From: DATAES01 sp963721305
Lineage (GTDB): Bacteria; Actinomycetota; Acidimicrobiia; Acidimicrobiales; JACDCH01
Length of the DNA: 64,000 nucleotides
Reading direction: 5' to 3'
NCBI GenBank assembly: GCA_963721305.1
Contig: CAVRIR010000003.1
Location: 868,001 to 932,000, forward strand
The notes beneath the pieces were generated by a model. The model made no database searches. It saw only the letters and a list, made by a program, of their open reading frames with translations, and was not told the DNA's origin. Numbering within the stretch: position 1 is the stretch's first letter; each line of letters starts with the position of its first letter. The position numbers and the translations under genes were made by a program. Below, piece by piece: positions 56,554 through 64,000 of this stretch.

Positions 56554-58367
56554 CGCCCACCTGCCGCAGGGGCGCCCATCGGCGCCTCCTTCGGCGGCCG
56601 CTCCATGGCGAGACCGGCACGCACACCGATCCAGCGAGCGTCGGTCAACCAGCGGCTGCGCACGAGCCACGACACCATCGGGCGCTTGAAGAAGTAGGCG
56701 GTGAACAGGTCGAGCAAGACCGACAAACCGAGGAAGAAGGCGAAGCCGCGCACCGCACCCACGGTCAACCAGTACAGCAGGAGCGCGCCGATGAAGGAAG
56801 CGAGGTCGGCCGCGACGATCGTGTGCCACGCACGCTTGAACCCGTAGTCGACTGCGGCACGGATCGTCTTGCCGGTCTTCACCTCGTCCTTCATGCGTTC
56901 GAAGTAGACGATGTACGAGTCGGTGGTGACGCCGACGGAGACCACGATGCCGGTGACGCCAGCCAGACTCAGTGCGAGGCCGGCGTTGCCCGACAGCCAG
57001 ACGATGATGCAGTAGTTCAGCGCCGCCCAGACGCTGAGGCCGAGGACGACGACGACACCGAGGGCCCGGTAGTAGAGGATCATGTAGAGCGCGACGAGCG
57101 CCAGCCCCACGGCGCCGGCCACGAGACCGGCGTGCAGCGAGTCACGGCCGAGGGTCGCCGACACCGTCTCGACACGCTGCTGCTGCAGCTCGATGGGGAG
57201 CGCGCCGTAGTTCAGGACCAGCGCGAGATCGGACGCCGTCTTGTTGGTGAACGAGCCGCTGATCTCGACCTGGTCGCTCGTGAACGTCGGTGTCTGCGGG
57301 ACCGGGTTCGACTCGGTGTTGCCGTCGAGGACGATGGCCGTCGCGCCGCCGGGGCAGGTGCCGTCCTTGTTGTAGCAACGACCCGACAGGTCGTTGAACT
57401 TCTCGAGGCCCGAGTCCTTGAGCGTCAGGTCGACGACCCACGCGCCCTGCGGGATGGCGGCCGTCGCGTTCGACACCGCGGTGCCGTCGAAGGCCACCGG
57501 GCCGAGAACGTTGCACCGGTCGACCTTGCCGTCCTTGTCGAGATCCTCGGTGGAGATGATCGGCTGGTTGTCCGGTGTCGTGCTGGCACGATCGCCGGCG
57601 GCGCCACACGGCAGCGGGTTGGCCGGCGCGCTCGTCGTCGACCCCGGTGTCGTGTCGCCCGGCGCGGCCGGGACGCTCGCCTGCGTCGCTGCCGCGGTCG
57701 CGGCGGTGTTCGCCGGTGCGGTGGTGTCGGTCGATGCCGGTTGCTGCGCGGCGCTCAGATGCCCTTGCGGCGGGATGCCGAGGCCGTTCTGGCTGGACGA
57801 CCCGCCCGGCTCGGCCGGCACGCTGCTCTGTCCGCCCGCAGCGGTCGTCGGCACGGTGTCACTGGCCGGGGAGCCGCTCGCAGGGGTGGCGCCGGGCGGC
57901 GTCGTATCGACGGTCGCGGCCGGCGAGGTGCCGGATGCGCCCGGCGCGACGCAACTGCCGTACTGACCGCTGGGATCGAGTGCCGCTTCGTAGGTGGCGT
58001 CGGGTTGGCCGGTCGGCAGCGATCCGCAGTACGGGCGGAACTGCAGCTTCGCGGTCTGGCCGACCACCTCGATGGCTCGGTCGCGGTCTTTGACACCGGG
58101 GAGCGACACGACGATGAAGTTGCCCTGGCGCTCGATCTCGGGCTCCGCCACGCCGAGCCCGTCGACACGCCGACGGATGATGGAGATCGCCTGATCGAGT
58201 TGCGCGTTGCTCGCCTGCTGCCTCGGCGCCAACACCACCGAGGTGCCACCTTGCAGATCGAGCCCGAGCTGAGGTGAGTGGCCGCCGAGCGTGAGCGTGT
58301 AGGTCAGCCACACGACGGCGAGAACGACGACGATGATGAGGGAGAGGCTCCCGGACCGACGCATCAC
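56550..58367 (-). CDS. secD: Protein translocase subunit SecD with a long periplasmic insert
   Basis: A 605-residue SecD. The first helix (SLIIVVVLAVVWLTYTLTL) and QLGLDLQGGTSVVLAP plus ISIIRRRVDGLGVAEPEI are conserved. Residues about 113-262 are a Ser/Thr/Ala/Pro/Gly-rich, low-complexity insert in the extracytoplasmic P1 region. After it comes EDLDKDGKVDRCN (275-286), which resembles an EF-hand or dockerin calcium loop. The C-terminal five helices carry GVTGIVVSVGVTTDSYIVYF and KRAWHTIVAADLASFIGALL. It follows yajC with an ATGA overlap. Confidence 0.93.
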   Translation of the reverse strand: MMRRSGSLSLIIVVVLAVVWLTYTLTLGGHSPQLGLDLQGGTSVVLAPRQQASNAQLDQAISIIRRRVDGLGVAEPEIERQGNFIVVSLPGVKDRDRAIEVVGQTAKLQFRPYCGSLPTGQPDATYEAALDPSGQYGSCVAPGASGTSPAATVDTTPPGATPASGSPASDTVPTTAAGGQSSVPAEPGGSSSQNGLGIPPQGHLSAAQQPASTDTTAPANTAATAAATQASVPAAPGDTTPGSTTSAPANPLPCGAAGDRASTTPDNQPIISTEDLDKDGKVDRCNVLGPVAFDGTAVSNATAAIPQGAWVVDLTLKDSGLEKFNDLSGRCYNKDGTCPGGATAIVLDGNTESNPVPQTPTFTSDQVEISGSFTNKTASDLALVLNYGALPIELQQQRVETVSATLGRDSLHAGLVAGAVGLALVALYMILYYRALGVVVVLGLSVWAALNYCIIVWLSGNAGLALSLAGVTGIVVSVGVTTDSYIVYFERMKDEVKTGKTIRAAVDYGFKRAWHTIVAADLASFIGALLLYWLTVGAVRGFAFFLGLSVLLDLFTAYFFKRPMVSWLVRSRWLTDARWIGVRAGLAMERPPKEAPMGAPAAGGR

Positions 58368-58690
58368 TCCTCGGTCGCGGATGCGGCTTCGATGTCGGCA
58401 TCAGCGTCGTCCGTCTGCTCGTTCTGCGGCGCAGCGCCCTGCGGAACGGTCCGCCGAGCGACCGCTCCCTTGACCACCCGCAGCTCCACATCGGGGGCGA
58501 CCTCGAGTCGCAGGACGTCGCCGTCGATGGTCGTGATGGTGCCCAGGATGCCGCTCGTGGTCATGACCTCGTCGCCCTCGTGGAGCGCCGAGACCACCGC
58601 CCGGTGGGCGCGGACCCGCCGCTGCTGCGGCAGGATGACGACCAGCCAGGCGAGTGCGAGCATCGCGATGAAGAAGATGACTGCGCCCAT
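58364..58690 (-). CDS. yajC: Preprotein translocase accessory subunit YajC
   Basis: A 108-residue protein with one N-terminal helix (VIFFIAMLALAWLVVILPQQ) and the YajC domain (ALHEGDEVMTTSGILGTITT, VLRLEVAPDVELRVVKGAV). An acidic tail follows. It belongs to the SecDF-YajC complex and is coupled to secD by a four-base overlap. Its start lies 40 bases after tgt. Confidence 0.94.
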   Translation of the reverse strand: MGAVIFFIAMLALAWLVVILPQQRRVRAHRAVVSALHEGDEVMTTSGILGTITTIDGDVLRLEVAPDVELRVVKGAVARRTVPQGAAPQNEQTDDADADIEAASATEE

Positions 58691-58730
58691 GGCGCCGACA
58701 ACGGTAGCCGCGATGACAAAGGCCCGATCC

Positions 58731-59831
58731 TCACCCCCAAATCTGGGCAGTGCGCTGGCGAAACGCGGCGAATTGCCCGTTGCGAACCGCGGTGCGCATG
58801 TCCTCGACGAACCGCAGCGTCCACGCGACGTTGTGGATGGTCACCAGCCGGGGACCCGTCGCCTCCCGCACTGACAGCAGGTGGCGGAGGTAACCCCGTG
58901 ACCACTTCGCGCACACGTGGCACGGACAGTCGGGATCGAGCGGCTCGTCGTCGGTGGCGAACCGGGCGTTGCGCAGGTTGAGGCGGCCGGCGTCGGTGAG
59001 GACAGTCCCGTGGCGCCCGTGGCGCGTGGGCAGCACGCAGTCGAACAGGTCGACACCGGCGGCGACCGCCTCCACCAGCCCGGCCGGGTCGCCGACGCCC
59101 ATCAGGTAGCGGACTCGCTCGGCCGGCAACGCGCTGATCGCGGCGCGCAGCGCGGCAAGCATCTCGTCGCGGCGCTCCCCCACGGACAGGCCGCCGATCG
59201 CATAGCCGTCGAACCCGATCGACACCGTGCGCTCGGCACTCTCGACCCGCAATCGCTCGTCGGTGCCGCCCTGCACGATCCCGAACAGCGCTTGATCCGC
59301 GCGCCGGTGCGCGCTCTTCGCCCGCGCGGCCCACGCCGCAGTTCGTTCGACTGCGGTGCGCACAACCGCGTCGGACGAGGGCAACGGCGAACACACGTCG
59401 AGCACCATCTGGATGTCCGCGCCGAGTTGTTCCTGGATCATCACCGCGCGCTCGGGCGTGAGGCGGTGGGTGCTGCCGTCGTACGTCGACCTGAAGGTGA
59501 CGCCGTCGTCGTCGACCTTCGGTCGCAGGGAGAACACCTGGAAGCCACCCGAGTCGGTCAGCATCGGTCCGTCCCACCCCGTGAACCGATGCAGCCCTCC
59601 GAGCGCGTCGACGACCTCGGCGCCCGGCTTCAACATCAGGTGGTACGTGTTCGCGAGGAGCAACTCGACGCCGAGGGTGCGCAGATCGTCGGCATCGAGC
59701 CCGCGAATGGCCCCTCGAGTGCCGACCGGCATGAAACACGGTGTCGTCACGACGCGACCGTTCGGCATGGATGCGCGCCCGGTGCGCGCATCGCCGTCGA
59801 CGGCATCGATCGCGATGTCGACCGTGTTCAT
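58731..59831 (-). CDS. tgt: Queuine tRNA-ribosyltransferase
   Basis: Exchanges guanine 34 for a queuine precursor in tRNA. The barrel has TPCFMPVGTRGAIRGL, ANTYHLMLKPG, MLTDSGGFQVFSL (general acid Asp), FGIVQGG and VDLFDCVLPTRHGRHGTVLT (nucleophilic Asp). Zinc ligands are in CPCHVCAKWSRGYLRHLL. It is 366 residues; the ATG overlaps the queA stop (ATGA). With queA it implies queuosine in this organism's tRNA, although preQ1 synthesis genes are not in the window. Confidence 0.96.
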   Translation of the reverse strand: MNTVDIAIDAVDGDARTGRASMPNGRVVTTPCFMPVGTRGAIRGLDADDLRTLGVELLLANTYHLMLKPGAEVVDALGGLHRFTGWDGPMLTDSGGFQVFSLRPKVDDDGVTFRSTYDGSTHRLTPERAVMIQEQLGADIQMVLDVCSPLPSSDAVVRTAVERTAAWAARAKSAHRRADQALFGIVQGGTDERLRVESAERTVSIGFDGYAIGGLSVGERRDEMLAALRAAISALPAERVRYLMGVGDPAGLVEAVAAGVDLFDCVLPTRHGRHGTVLTDAGRLNLRNARFATDDEPLDPDCPCHVCAKWSRGYLRHLLSVREATGPRLVTIHNVAWTLRFVEDMRTAVRNGQFAAFRQRTAQIWG

Positions 59832-60811
59832 CGAGTCCGCTCGACGAGCATCGCGTCGCCGAAGCTCAGGAACCGGTAGCCGTCCGCCAAGGCGATGTCG
59901 TACAGCTCGCGCCACCGTGGACCGACGAACGCGTCGATCAGCGCCAGCAGCGTCGTGCGGGGTACGTGGAAGTTCGTCAGCAGCACGTCGACCATCGCGA
60001 ACCGGTAGCCACGCGTGATGAAGAGGTCGGTGCGTCCCGCTTGCGTCCCCGTCGCCGCGGTCGCCTCGAGCGCGCGCACGACCGTCGTGCCGACCGCGAC
60101 GACCCGATCCGCCGCGGCGCACGCGTCCAGGGTCTCCGTCGGAACGACGTACGCCTCGGTGTGCATCGCGTGGTCCTCGACGCGAGCTTCGGTGACCGGC
60201 CGGAACGTGTCGAGTCCCACCGCGAGCTCGACCGCGGCAACGCCGATGCCGCGCGCCCTGCATCGCTCGAGCACCGAGTCCGTGAGATGGAGTCCCGCGG
60301 TCGGCGCGGCGGCCGACACCGGCCGGCGGGCGTACACCGTCTGGTAACGCTCGGGATCGGCGAGCTTCGCGTGGATGTACGGCGGCAGCGGGATCTCGCC
60401 GGCGCCGGCGATGTCTCCGTGCACCTGGAGTCGCCAGCGGCCTTCACCGAGTGGTTCGAGCACCGTCGCCTGCACCGCGTTGTCCGGGGAGCTGAGTTGC
60501 GTGCCGGCCCGGACGCGGCGGCTCGGACGCACCAGCGCCTCCCAAGCATCATCCGTCGGCTCGAGCAGCAGGACTTCCACCTCACCGCCGGTTGGCTTGC
60601 GCAGACGGAGCCGCGCCGGGCGCACGCGGCTGTCGTTGACCACGAGAAGATCGCCGGGCCGCAGGAGGTCCGGTAGGTCGGCCACGACGTGGTGCTCGAC
60701 GCCCGCGGTTGCGCCCCGATCCACGAGCAGGCGAGCAGCGTCGCGCGGTTCCACCGGCTCTTGCGCGATGGAACTGTCGGGGAGCGGATAGTCGAGTTCG
60801 GAGACGTCCAA
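59828..60811 (-). CDS. queA: S-adenosylmethionine:tRNA ribosyltransferase-isomerase
   Basis: Adds the epoxycyclopentane ring to preQ1 in tRNA, using SAM as ribosyl donor. YPLPDSSIAQEPVEPRDAAR, RPGDLLVVNDSRVRPARL, PTAGLHLTDSVLERC and TNFHVPRTTLLALIDAFVG are family signatures. It is 327 residues, slightly shorter than E. coli QueA. It is placed between ruvB and tgt. Confidence 0.96.
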   Translation of the reverse strand: MDVSELDYPLPDSSIAQEPVEPRDAARLLVDRGATAGVEHHVVADLPDLLRPGDLLVVNDSRVRPARLRLRKPTGGEVEVLLLEPTDDAWEALVRPSRRVRAGTQLSSPDNAVQATVLEPLGEGRWRLQVHGDIAGAGEIPLPPYIHAKLADPERYQTVYARRPVSAAAPTAGLHLTDSVLERCRARGIGVAAVELAVGLDTFRPVTEARVEDHAMHTEAYVVPTETLDACAAADRVVAVGTTVVRALEATAATGTQAGRTDLFITRGYRFAMVDVLLTNFHVPRTTLLALIDAFVGPRWRELYDIALADGYRFLSFGDAMLVERTR

Positions 60812-60823
60812 GCGCTGCTGGTC

Positions 60824-61861
60824 TTAGCCGAACAGCCCTGGAGGCGCGTCACCCGGAGCGTGCTCGGGTACGGCGATGCCGAGGTGCTCCCATGCCGCCG
60901 GTGTCGCGACGCGTCCGCGGTGGGTCCGCATCAGGAGGCCCTGCTGGATGAGGAACGGCTCGTACACGTCTTCGACCGTCTCTTCGGGTTCGCCCACGGA
61001 GATGGCGAGGGTCTTGAGTCCGACCGGTCCGCCCCCGAAGCGGCTGCACAATGCGTCGAGCACGGCGCGGTCGACCTTGTCGAGGCCTCGCTCGTCGACG
61101 CCGAACACCGTGAGGCCTTCGTGCGCGGTCGGGCCGTCGACGACGCCACCGCCCCGAACCTCGGCGAAGTCTCGGCTCCGGCGCAACAGTCGGTTGGCGA
61201 TGCGCGGCGTGCCCCGTGCCCGTCGCGCGATCTCGTTCGCCCCTCGCTCGTCGGCCTGCACGCCGAGGATGTCGGCCGCCCGCACGACGATCGACTCCAG
61301 ATCGTCGACCTCGTAGTAGTCGAGCCGCGCGACGAGGCCGAACCGGTCGCGCAGCGGCCCCGTGATGAGCCCGGTGCGGGTGGTCGCACCGACGAGCGTG
61401 AAGCGGGGAAGGTCGAGCCGGATCGAACGCGCCGCCGGACCCTTCCCGAGAACGATGTCGAGCTGGAAGTCCTCCATCGCCGGGTACAGGACCTCTTCGA
61501 CCGCACGGGGCAGCCGGTGGATCTCGTCGATGAACAGCACGTCGCCTTCGTCGAGGTTCGTCAGCACGGCGGCGAGATCGCCGGCCCGTTCGATCGCTGG
61601 ACCGGACGTGATGTGCAGCCGGACGTCGAGCTCGTTGGCGACGATGTGCGACAGCGTCGTCTTGCCGAGGCCGGGAGGCCCGGCGAACAACAGATGGTCG
61701 GCGGCCTGACCGCGGGCGCGAGCCGCCTCGAGGATGATCGAGAGGTGTTCGCGCAGCTCGGCTTGACCGACGAAGTCCTGCAGACGCCGCGGTCGCAGAC
61801 CGCCGTCTTCCGCCACTTCGTCGCCGGGGATGGGCTCGGGACTCAACAGCTCCTCGCGCAC
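60824..61861 (-). CDS. ruvB: Holliday junction branch migration helicase RuvB
   Basis: A hexameric AAA+ motor for branch migration, 345 residues. LRPRRLQDFVGQAELREHLS, Walker A FAGPPGLGKTTLSHIVANEL, Walker B VLFIDEIHRLPRAVEEVLYP, the GATTRTGLITGPLRDRFG sensor/Arg region and the winged-helix domain with PVGLKTLAISVGEPEETVED are all intact. It follows ruvA by two bases. Confidence 0.98.
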   Translation of the reverse strand: MREELLSPEPIPGDEVAEDGGLRPRRLQDFVGQAELREHLSIILEAARARGQAADHLLFAGPPGLGKTTLSHIVANELDVRLHITSGPAIERAGDLAAVLTNLDEGDVLFIDEIHRLPRAVEEVLYPAMEDFQLDIVLGKGPAARSIRLDLPRFTLVGATTRTGLITGPLRDRFGLVARLDYYEVDDLESIVVRAADILGVQADERGANEIARRARGTPRIANRLLRRSRDFAEVRGGGVVDGPTAHEGLTVFGVDERGLDKVDRAVLDALCSRFGGGPVGLKTLAISVGEPEETVEDVYEPFLIQQGLLMRTHRGRVATPAAWEHLGIAVPEHAPGDAPPGLFG

Positions 61862-61863
61862 GC

Positions 61864-62484
61864 TTACCGCCTCACCAGCGCGAGCGTTTGCAACGCCTGC
61901 TTGAGCAGCAACGACACGTCACCTTCGTCGGGCACGTCGGCGAGCGCGTCACGGATCTCGTCGGGCGCGTAGCCGAGACCGGCCAGCGCGTCGCGCACGT
62001 CGGCCCGAATCGAGGGTGCGCTTCGACCTCGACTGCCGTTGCCGTCGGAGCCGATCGCCGCTGACGTGAGGTCGACGTCCGCCGCGCTCAACCGAGACTT
62101 GAGCTCGACCAGCAGGCGTGTCGCGGTCTTCTTGCCGACACCCGGCACGAGACACAGCGACGCGATGTCGTCATCGGCGAGCGTGCGTTGCAGCGACTCG
62201 GGGCTGTGCACCGAGAGGATCGCGAGCGCGAGCGCCGGGCCGACGCCGTGCGCGCCGAGCAGGGCTTCGAAGCACCGTCGCTCACCTACGGATGCGAAGC
62301 CGTACAACGTCTGGGCGTCTTCACGGACGTGGTGGTGGATGTGGACGAGCACGTCGTCGCCAACATCACCGAGCGCGACCACCGTCGCCGGCGACACGGT
62401 GACCCGGTACCCGATGCCATTGACCTCGACCAGCACCTCGTCCTCGGACCGATCGAGCAACCGACCCCGCAAGGACCCGATCAC
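61864..62484 (-). CDS. ruvA: Holliday junction DNA-binding subunit RuvA
   Basis: Binds four-way junctions and loads RuvB. IGSLRGRLLDRSEDEVLVEV is the OB domain, then two helix-hairpin-helix motifs (LLGAHGVGPALALAILSVHS and LCLVPGVGKKTATRLLVELK) and the RuvB-binding domain III (VRDALAGLGYAPDEIRDALA). It is 206 residues from the GTG at 62484, which overlaps the ruvC stop (GTGA). Confidence 0.97.
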   Translation of the reverse strand: MIGSLRGRLLDRSEDEVLVEVNGIGYRVTVSPATVVALGDVGDDVLVHIHHHVREDAQTLYGFASVGERRCFEALLGAHGVGPALALAILSVHSPESLQRTLADDDIASLCLVPGVGKKTATRLLVELKSRLSAADVDLTSAAIGSDGNGSRGRSAPSIRADVRDALAGLGYAPDEIRDALADVPDEGDVSLLLKQALQTLALVRR

Positions 62485-62978
62485 GAGCTCGCGACCCTGC
62501 GCAGCATCGGCGCGTGCGCGATGTGGCACAACGCGAGCGCCACCGCGTCCGCGGCATCGACAGGACGCAGCGGTTGGTCGATGCCGAGCAGCCGCTGCAC
62601 CATGCGCTCGACCTCGTCCTTCCCGGCGCCGCCCCATCCGGCGACGGCCTGCTTGACCTCGTTCGGACCGTACTGCGCGACCTCGCAGCCGGCGTTGATG
62701 GCCTCGGCCATGACAACGCCGCTCGCTTGTCCAACGGACATCGCGGTGCGCACGTTGGTCTGGAAGTAGACCCGCTCGATGGCGACGACCGCCGGGGCCG
62801 TCTGCTCGAGCAGCGCCCGTACCTCGAGCTGGAGCTCGGCGAGCCGCTCGGGCAGCGGCGACGACGCCGGTGTCGTCAGCACGCCGGCCGCGACCGCCCT
62901 CGAACGGCCTGCGGGCAGCGCCTCGAGCACGCCGTAGCCGCACCGCGACAGCCCCGGATCGATGCCCAACACGAACAC
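62481..62978 (-). CDS. ruvC: Holliday junction endonuclease RuvC
   Basis: Resolves Holliday junctions. The four catalytic acids can be followed: Asp in MFVLGIDPGLSRCGYGV, Glu in VAIERVYFQTN, and the Asp pair in VDAADAVALALCHI. GQASGVVMAEAINAG and YGPNEVKQAVAGWGGAGKD are also conserved. It is 165 residues from the GTG at 62978. The yebC gene that usually precedes ruvC is reduced to a fragment at 63114-63149. Confidence 0.96.
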   Translation of the reverse strand: MFVLGIDPGLSRCGYGVLEALPAGRSRAVAAGVLTTPASSPLPERLAELQLEVRALLEQTAPAVVAIERVYFQTNVRTAMSVGQASGVVMAEAINAGCEVAQYGPNEVKQAVAGWGGAGKDEVERMVQRLLGIDQPLRPVDAADAVALALCHIAHAPMLRRVASS

Positions 62979-63057
62979 GCGTACGACGCTAGCCCGCGGC
63001 CCGGCGCCGGACAGCGGACCCGCCGGACGCGCCCATTGCCGACGGCCTCCTCCCCAT

Positions 63058-63107
63058 CGTTCTGGCGTCGGATCCGGCGGATATCCGCCGTTGCTGACGC
63101 CAGAACG
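63058..63107. repeat. Palindromic dispersed repeat, copy 3
   Basis: Arms CGTTCTGGCGTC (63058-63069) and its complement (63096-63107) flank a 26-base centre that contains the perfect palindrome CGGCGGATATCCGCCG. This is the most symmetric of the three copies and could fold into a long hairpin or cruciform. Confidence 0.88.
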
Positions 63108-63113
63108 TCGAAG

Positions 63114-63149
63114 TCAGGCCTCGACCGTCTCCAAGATGTCGTCGGGGAT
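63114..63149 (-). pseudogene. C-terminal remnant of yebC
   Basis: On the minus strand the codons just before a TGA (63116-63114) read IPDDILETVEA. This matches the usual end of actinobacterial YebC (IPDEVM-like, then E-x-V-[DE]-A), and yebC normally lies directly upstream of ruvC. The residues before it (IER) no longer fit, and an in-frame TAA occurs at 63161-63159. The gene therefore appears cut at about 63150. The identification rests on 11 residues plus position. Confidence 0.55.
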
Positions 63150-63316
63150 TCTTTCGATTTAGTCCGTTGAGATCGGGAGCTACACGATTGCAGCGAACCC
63201 AGCGATCGCTGGTCTGGTCCGCTCAGGAGCCGACATTCCCGACGGGCGCTGTGCTTGTGACCTGCGTGCTGTCACGGTCTGGCGCACCCATCGGTGGTGT
63301 GCGTCAGGATGGAGGT

Positions 63317-64000
63317 GTGGCGGGTAGTCGGGGGAGTCGGGTCGGTGTGGTGGGTTATCTGGCTGCGCCGTTGTTGACCGGGTTGCCGATGTTGGTGGGG
63401 TTGGTCGCGTCGGTCGTCGGGCTAGTGACGACGCGGTATCCGGACATCGGTTGGGCACAGACGGTGGGAAACGACGGACGGGCACTGGCGACAGGTCATC
63501 CGCTGTATGCGAATCCGGCGACGCACTACACGGCGATGTTGTACGGGCCGACCACCGCGGTGCTCTTGGCTCCGTTGTACCGGGTGTATTGGTGGGATGG
63601 CTGGGCGATGGTCTTGTCGATCATCGCGACGGTCGGACTTGTCGCGCTGGTGGGTGTGCTCGCGGCCGCGCGCCGATCTGGCGTCCCAGTGTGGCAACAG
63701 GTGACAGCCGGTGTCGGTGTCGGTTTCACGGTGTTGTGGATCGTGTGGGTAAGCCAGTCCGCGGCGGTTTTCCGTGGCAAGGTCGATGAGCTCGGGTGGT
63801 TGTTGGCCTTGGGCGGGCTGTGCGCGTTCGTAAGTTTCGCTGCGGGTCGCACGGTCCGGTTGTGGCCGACGGTGGTGCTGTTGACCGGGGCCGTGTGGAC
63901 CAAGCAGACGACCGGTGGCGCGCTCGTCGCGGTGCTGGTGGTGGCGATCTGGTGGGCCTGGCGTCGCGCTCTGCCTTGGCGGGCTGTTCATCGCCTTGTC
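63317..64000 (+). CDS. Membrane glycosyltransferase-like protein (partial, runs off the window)
   Basis: An open frame of at least 228 codons, continuing past 64000. It has several hydrophobic segments (LLTGLPMLVGLVASVVGLVT, MVLSIIATVGLVALVGVLAA, AGVGVGFTVLWIVW, VAVLVVAIWWAW). The loop GNDGRALATGHPLYANPATH and YTAMLYGPTTAVLLAPLY resemble GT-C type polyprenol-dependent glycosyltransferases. The start is uncertain (GTG at 63317 or 63347). Codons are rich in TTG, GTG, GGG and GGT, unlike the C-ending codons of its neighbours, which suggests a different origin. It lies beyond the yebC break. Confidence 0.65.
   Translation, partial: MAGSRGSRVGVVGYLAAPLLTGLPMLVGLVASVVGLVTTRYPDIGWAQTVGNDGRALATGHPLYANPATHYTAMLYGPTTAVLLAPLYRVYWWDGWAMVLSIIATVGLVALVGVLAAARRSGVPVWQQVTAGVGVGFTVLWIVWVSQSAAVFRGKVDELGWLLALGGLCAFVSFAAGRTVRLWPTVVLLTGAVWTKQTTGGALVAVLVVAIWWAWRRALPWRAVHRLV

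Larger units (their letters stand above)
62979..63316. other. Gene-free stretch upstream of ruvC
   Basis: These 338 bases hold no intact gene. From the ruvC side they contain a palindromic repeat (63058-63107), the apparent last 11 codons of yebC (63117-63149, then a stop at 63114-63116) and, beyond about 63150, 165 bases that match nothing recognised. A possible promoter for the plus-strand gene at 63317 would lie here, but no clear boxes were found. Confidence 0.7.

Noticed and set aside
62979..63316. tRNA or small RNA gene in the gap before ruvC
   Set aside because: No cloverleaf, conserved T-loop or terminator was found; the only structured part is the dispersed palindrome.
63180..63991. 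Minus-strand frames opposite the right-end membrane gene
   Set aside because: Their products are His/Arg/Pro/Thr-rich with no domain, while the plus-strand frame gives clear hydrophobic helices and a glycosyltransferase-like loop.

Overview
The window is high-GC, gene-dense DNA from an actinobacterium. Three things point there: an actinobacterial-type integration host factor (mIHF) next to rpoZ; the actinobacterial order pyrR-pyrB-pyrC-carA-carB-pyrD-pyrF-mihF-(kinase)-rpoZ-coaBC-metK-priA; and a PriA without helicase motifs. An uncultured or lesser-known lineage such as Acidimicrobiia is my guess, not a demonstrated fact. Nearly all genes lie on the minus strand and many overlap by 1-11 bases (ATGA, GTGA, TTGA and even CTGA junctions), so translational coupling is the rule. 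I saw no rRNA, tRNA, CRISPR array or insertion sequence.

Reading down the minus strand from the right end: (1) 62978-52339 is a recombination, tRNA-modification, secretion and stringent-response run: ruvC-ruvA-ruvB-queA-tgt-yajC-secD-[three 89-bp repeats]-secF-apt-relA. (2) 52129-48296 is one secreted protein of about 13 fibronectin type III domains. (3) 48237-38174 holds hisS-aspS, rarA, two small membrane or coiled-coil proteins, alaS, ruvX, mltG and aroE. (4) 37994-36101 is a cassette with its own promoter and operator: an RsrR-type Rrf2 regulator, an NAD(P)-binding epimerase-like protein and a four-helix membrane protein. (5) 35971-29467 is prepilin peptidase, aroC, a double shikimate kinase, aroB, aroQ, an aminopeptidase, efp and nusB. 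(6) 29474-18197 has HAD and GNAT genes, then the UMP biosynthesis operon behind a PyrR attenuator, running into mihF, a kinase, rpoZ, coaBC (to 16989), metK and priA (to 14279). (7) 11756-3994 is def-fmt-rsmB-moaB, then the riboflavin operon behind an FMN riboswitch, hisG and a cold-shock-like protein. (8) 3271-45 is infC-rpmI-rplT-rRNA methyltransferase-histidine kinase.

Plus-strand genes are few: a DUF1844 protein (3561), an RsmC-like methyltransferase, a TrmH-like methyltransferase and an Eis-type acetyltransferase (11785-14190), and a partial membrane glycosyltransferase-like gene that runs off the right edge (63317-64000). The right edge looks like a junction: only the last 11 codons of what appears to be yebC survive upstream of ruvC, and codon use changes beyond it.

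The most striking structure lies between secD and secF: three exact 89-bp tandem repeats, each encoding the same 30-residue peptide, with every stop overlapping the next start (ATGA) so that secD, the three mini-ORFs and secF form one coupled chain. Other notable signals are a 50-54 bp palindromic repeat in three copies (one inside pyrD), a second dispersed terminator-like repeat in two copies, apparent CTG start codons (fmt, hisS, an rRNA methyltransferase), and eight apparent frameshifts in seven genes that all need removal of exactly one base. The uniform +1 direction suggests residual insertion errors in the assembly, so those genes are annotated as intact products with the shift noted.
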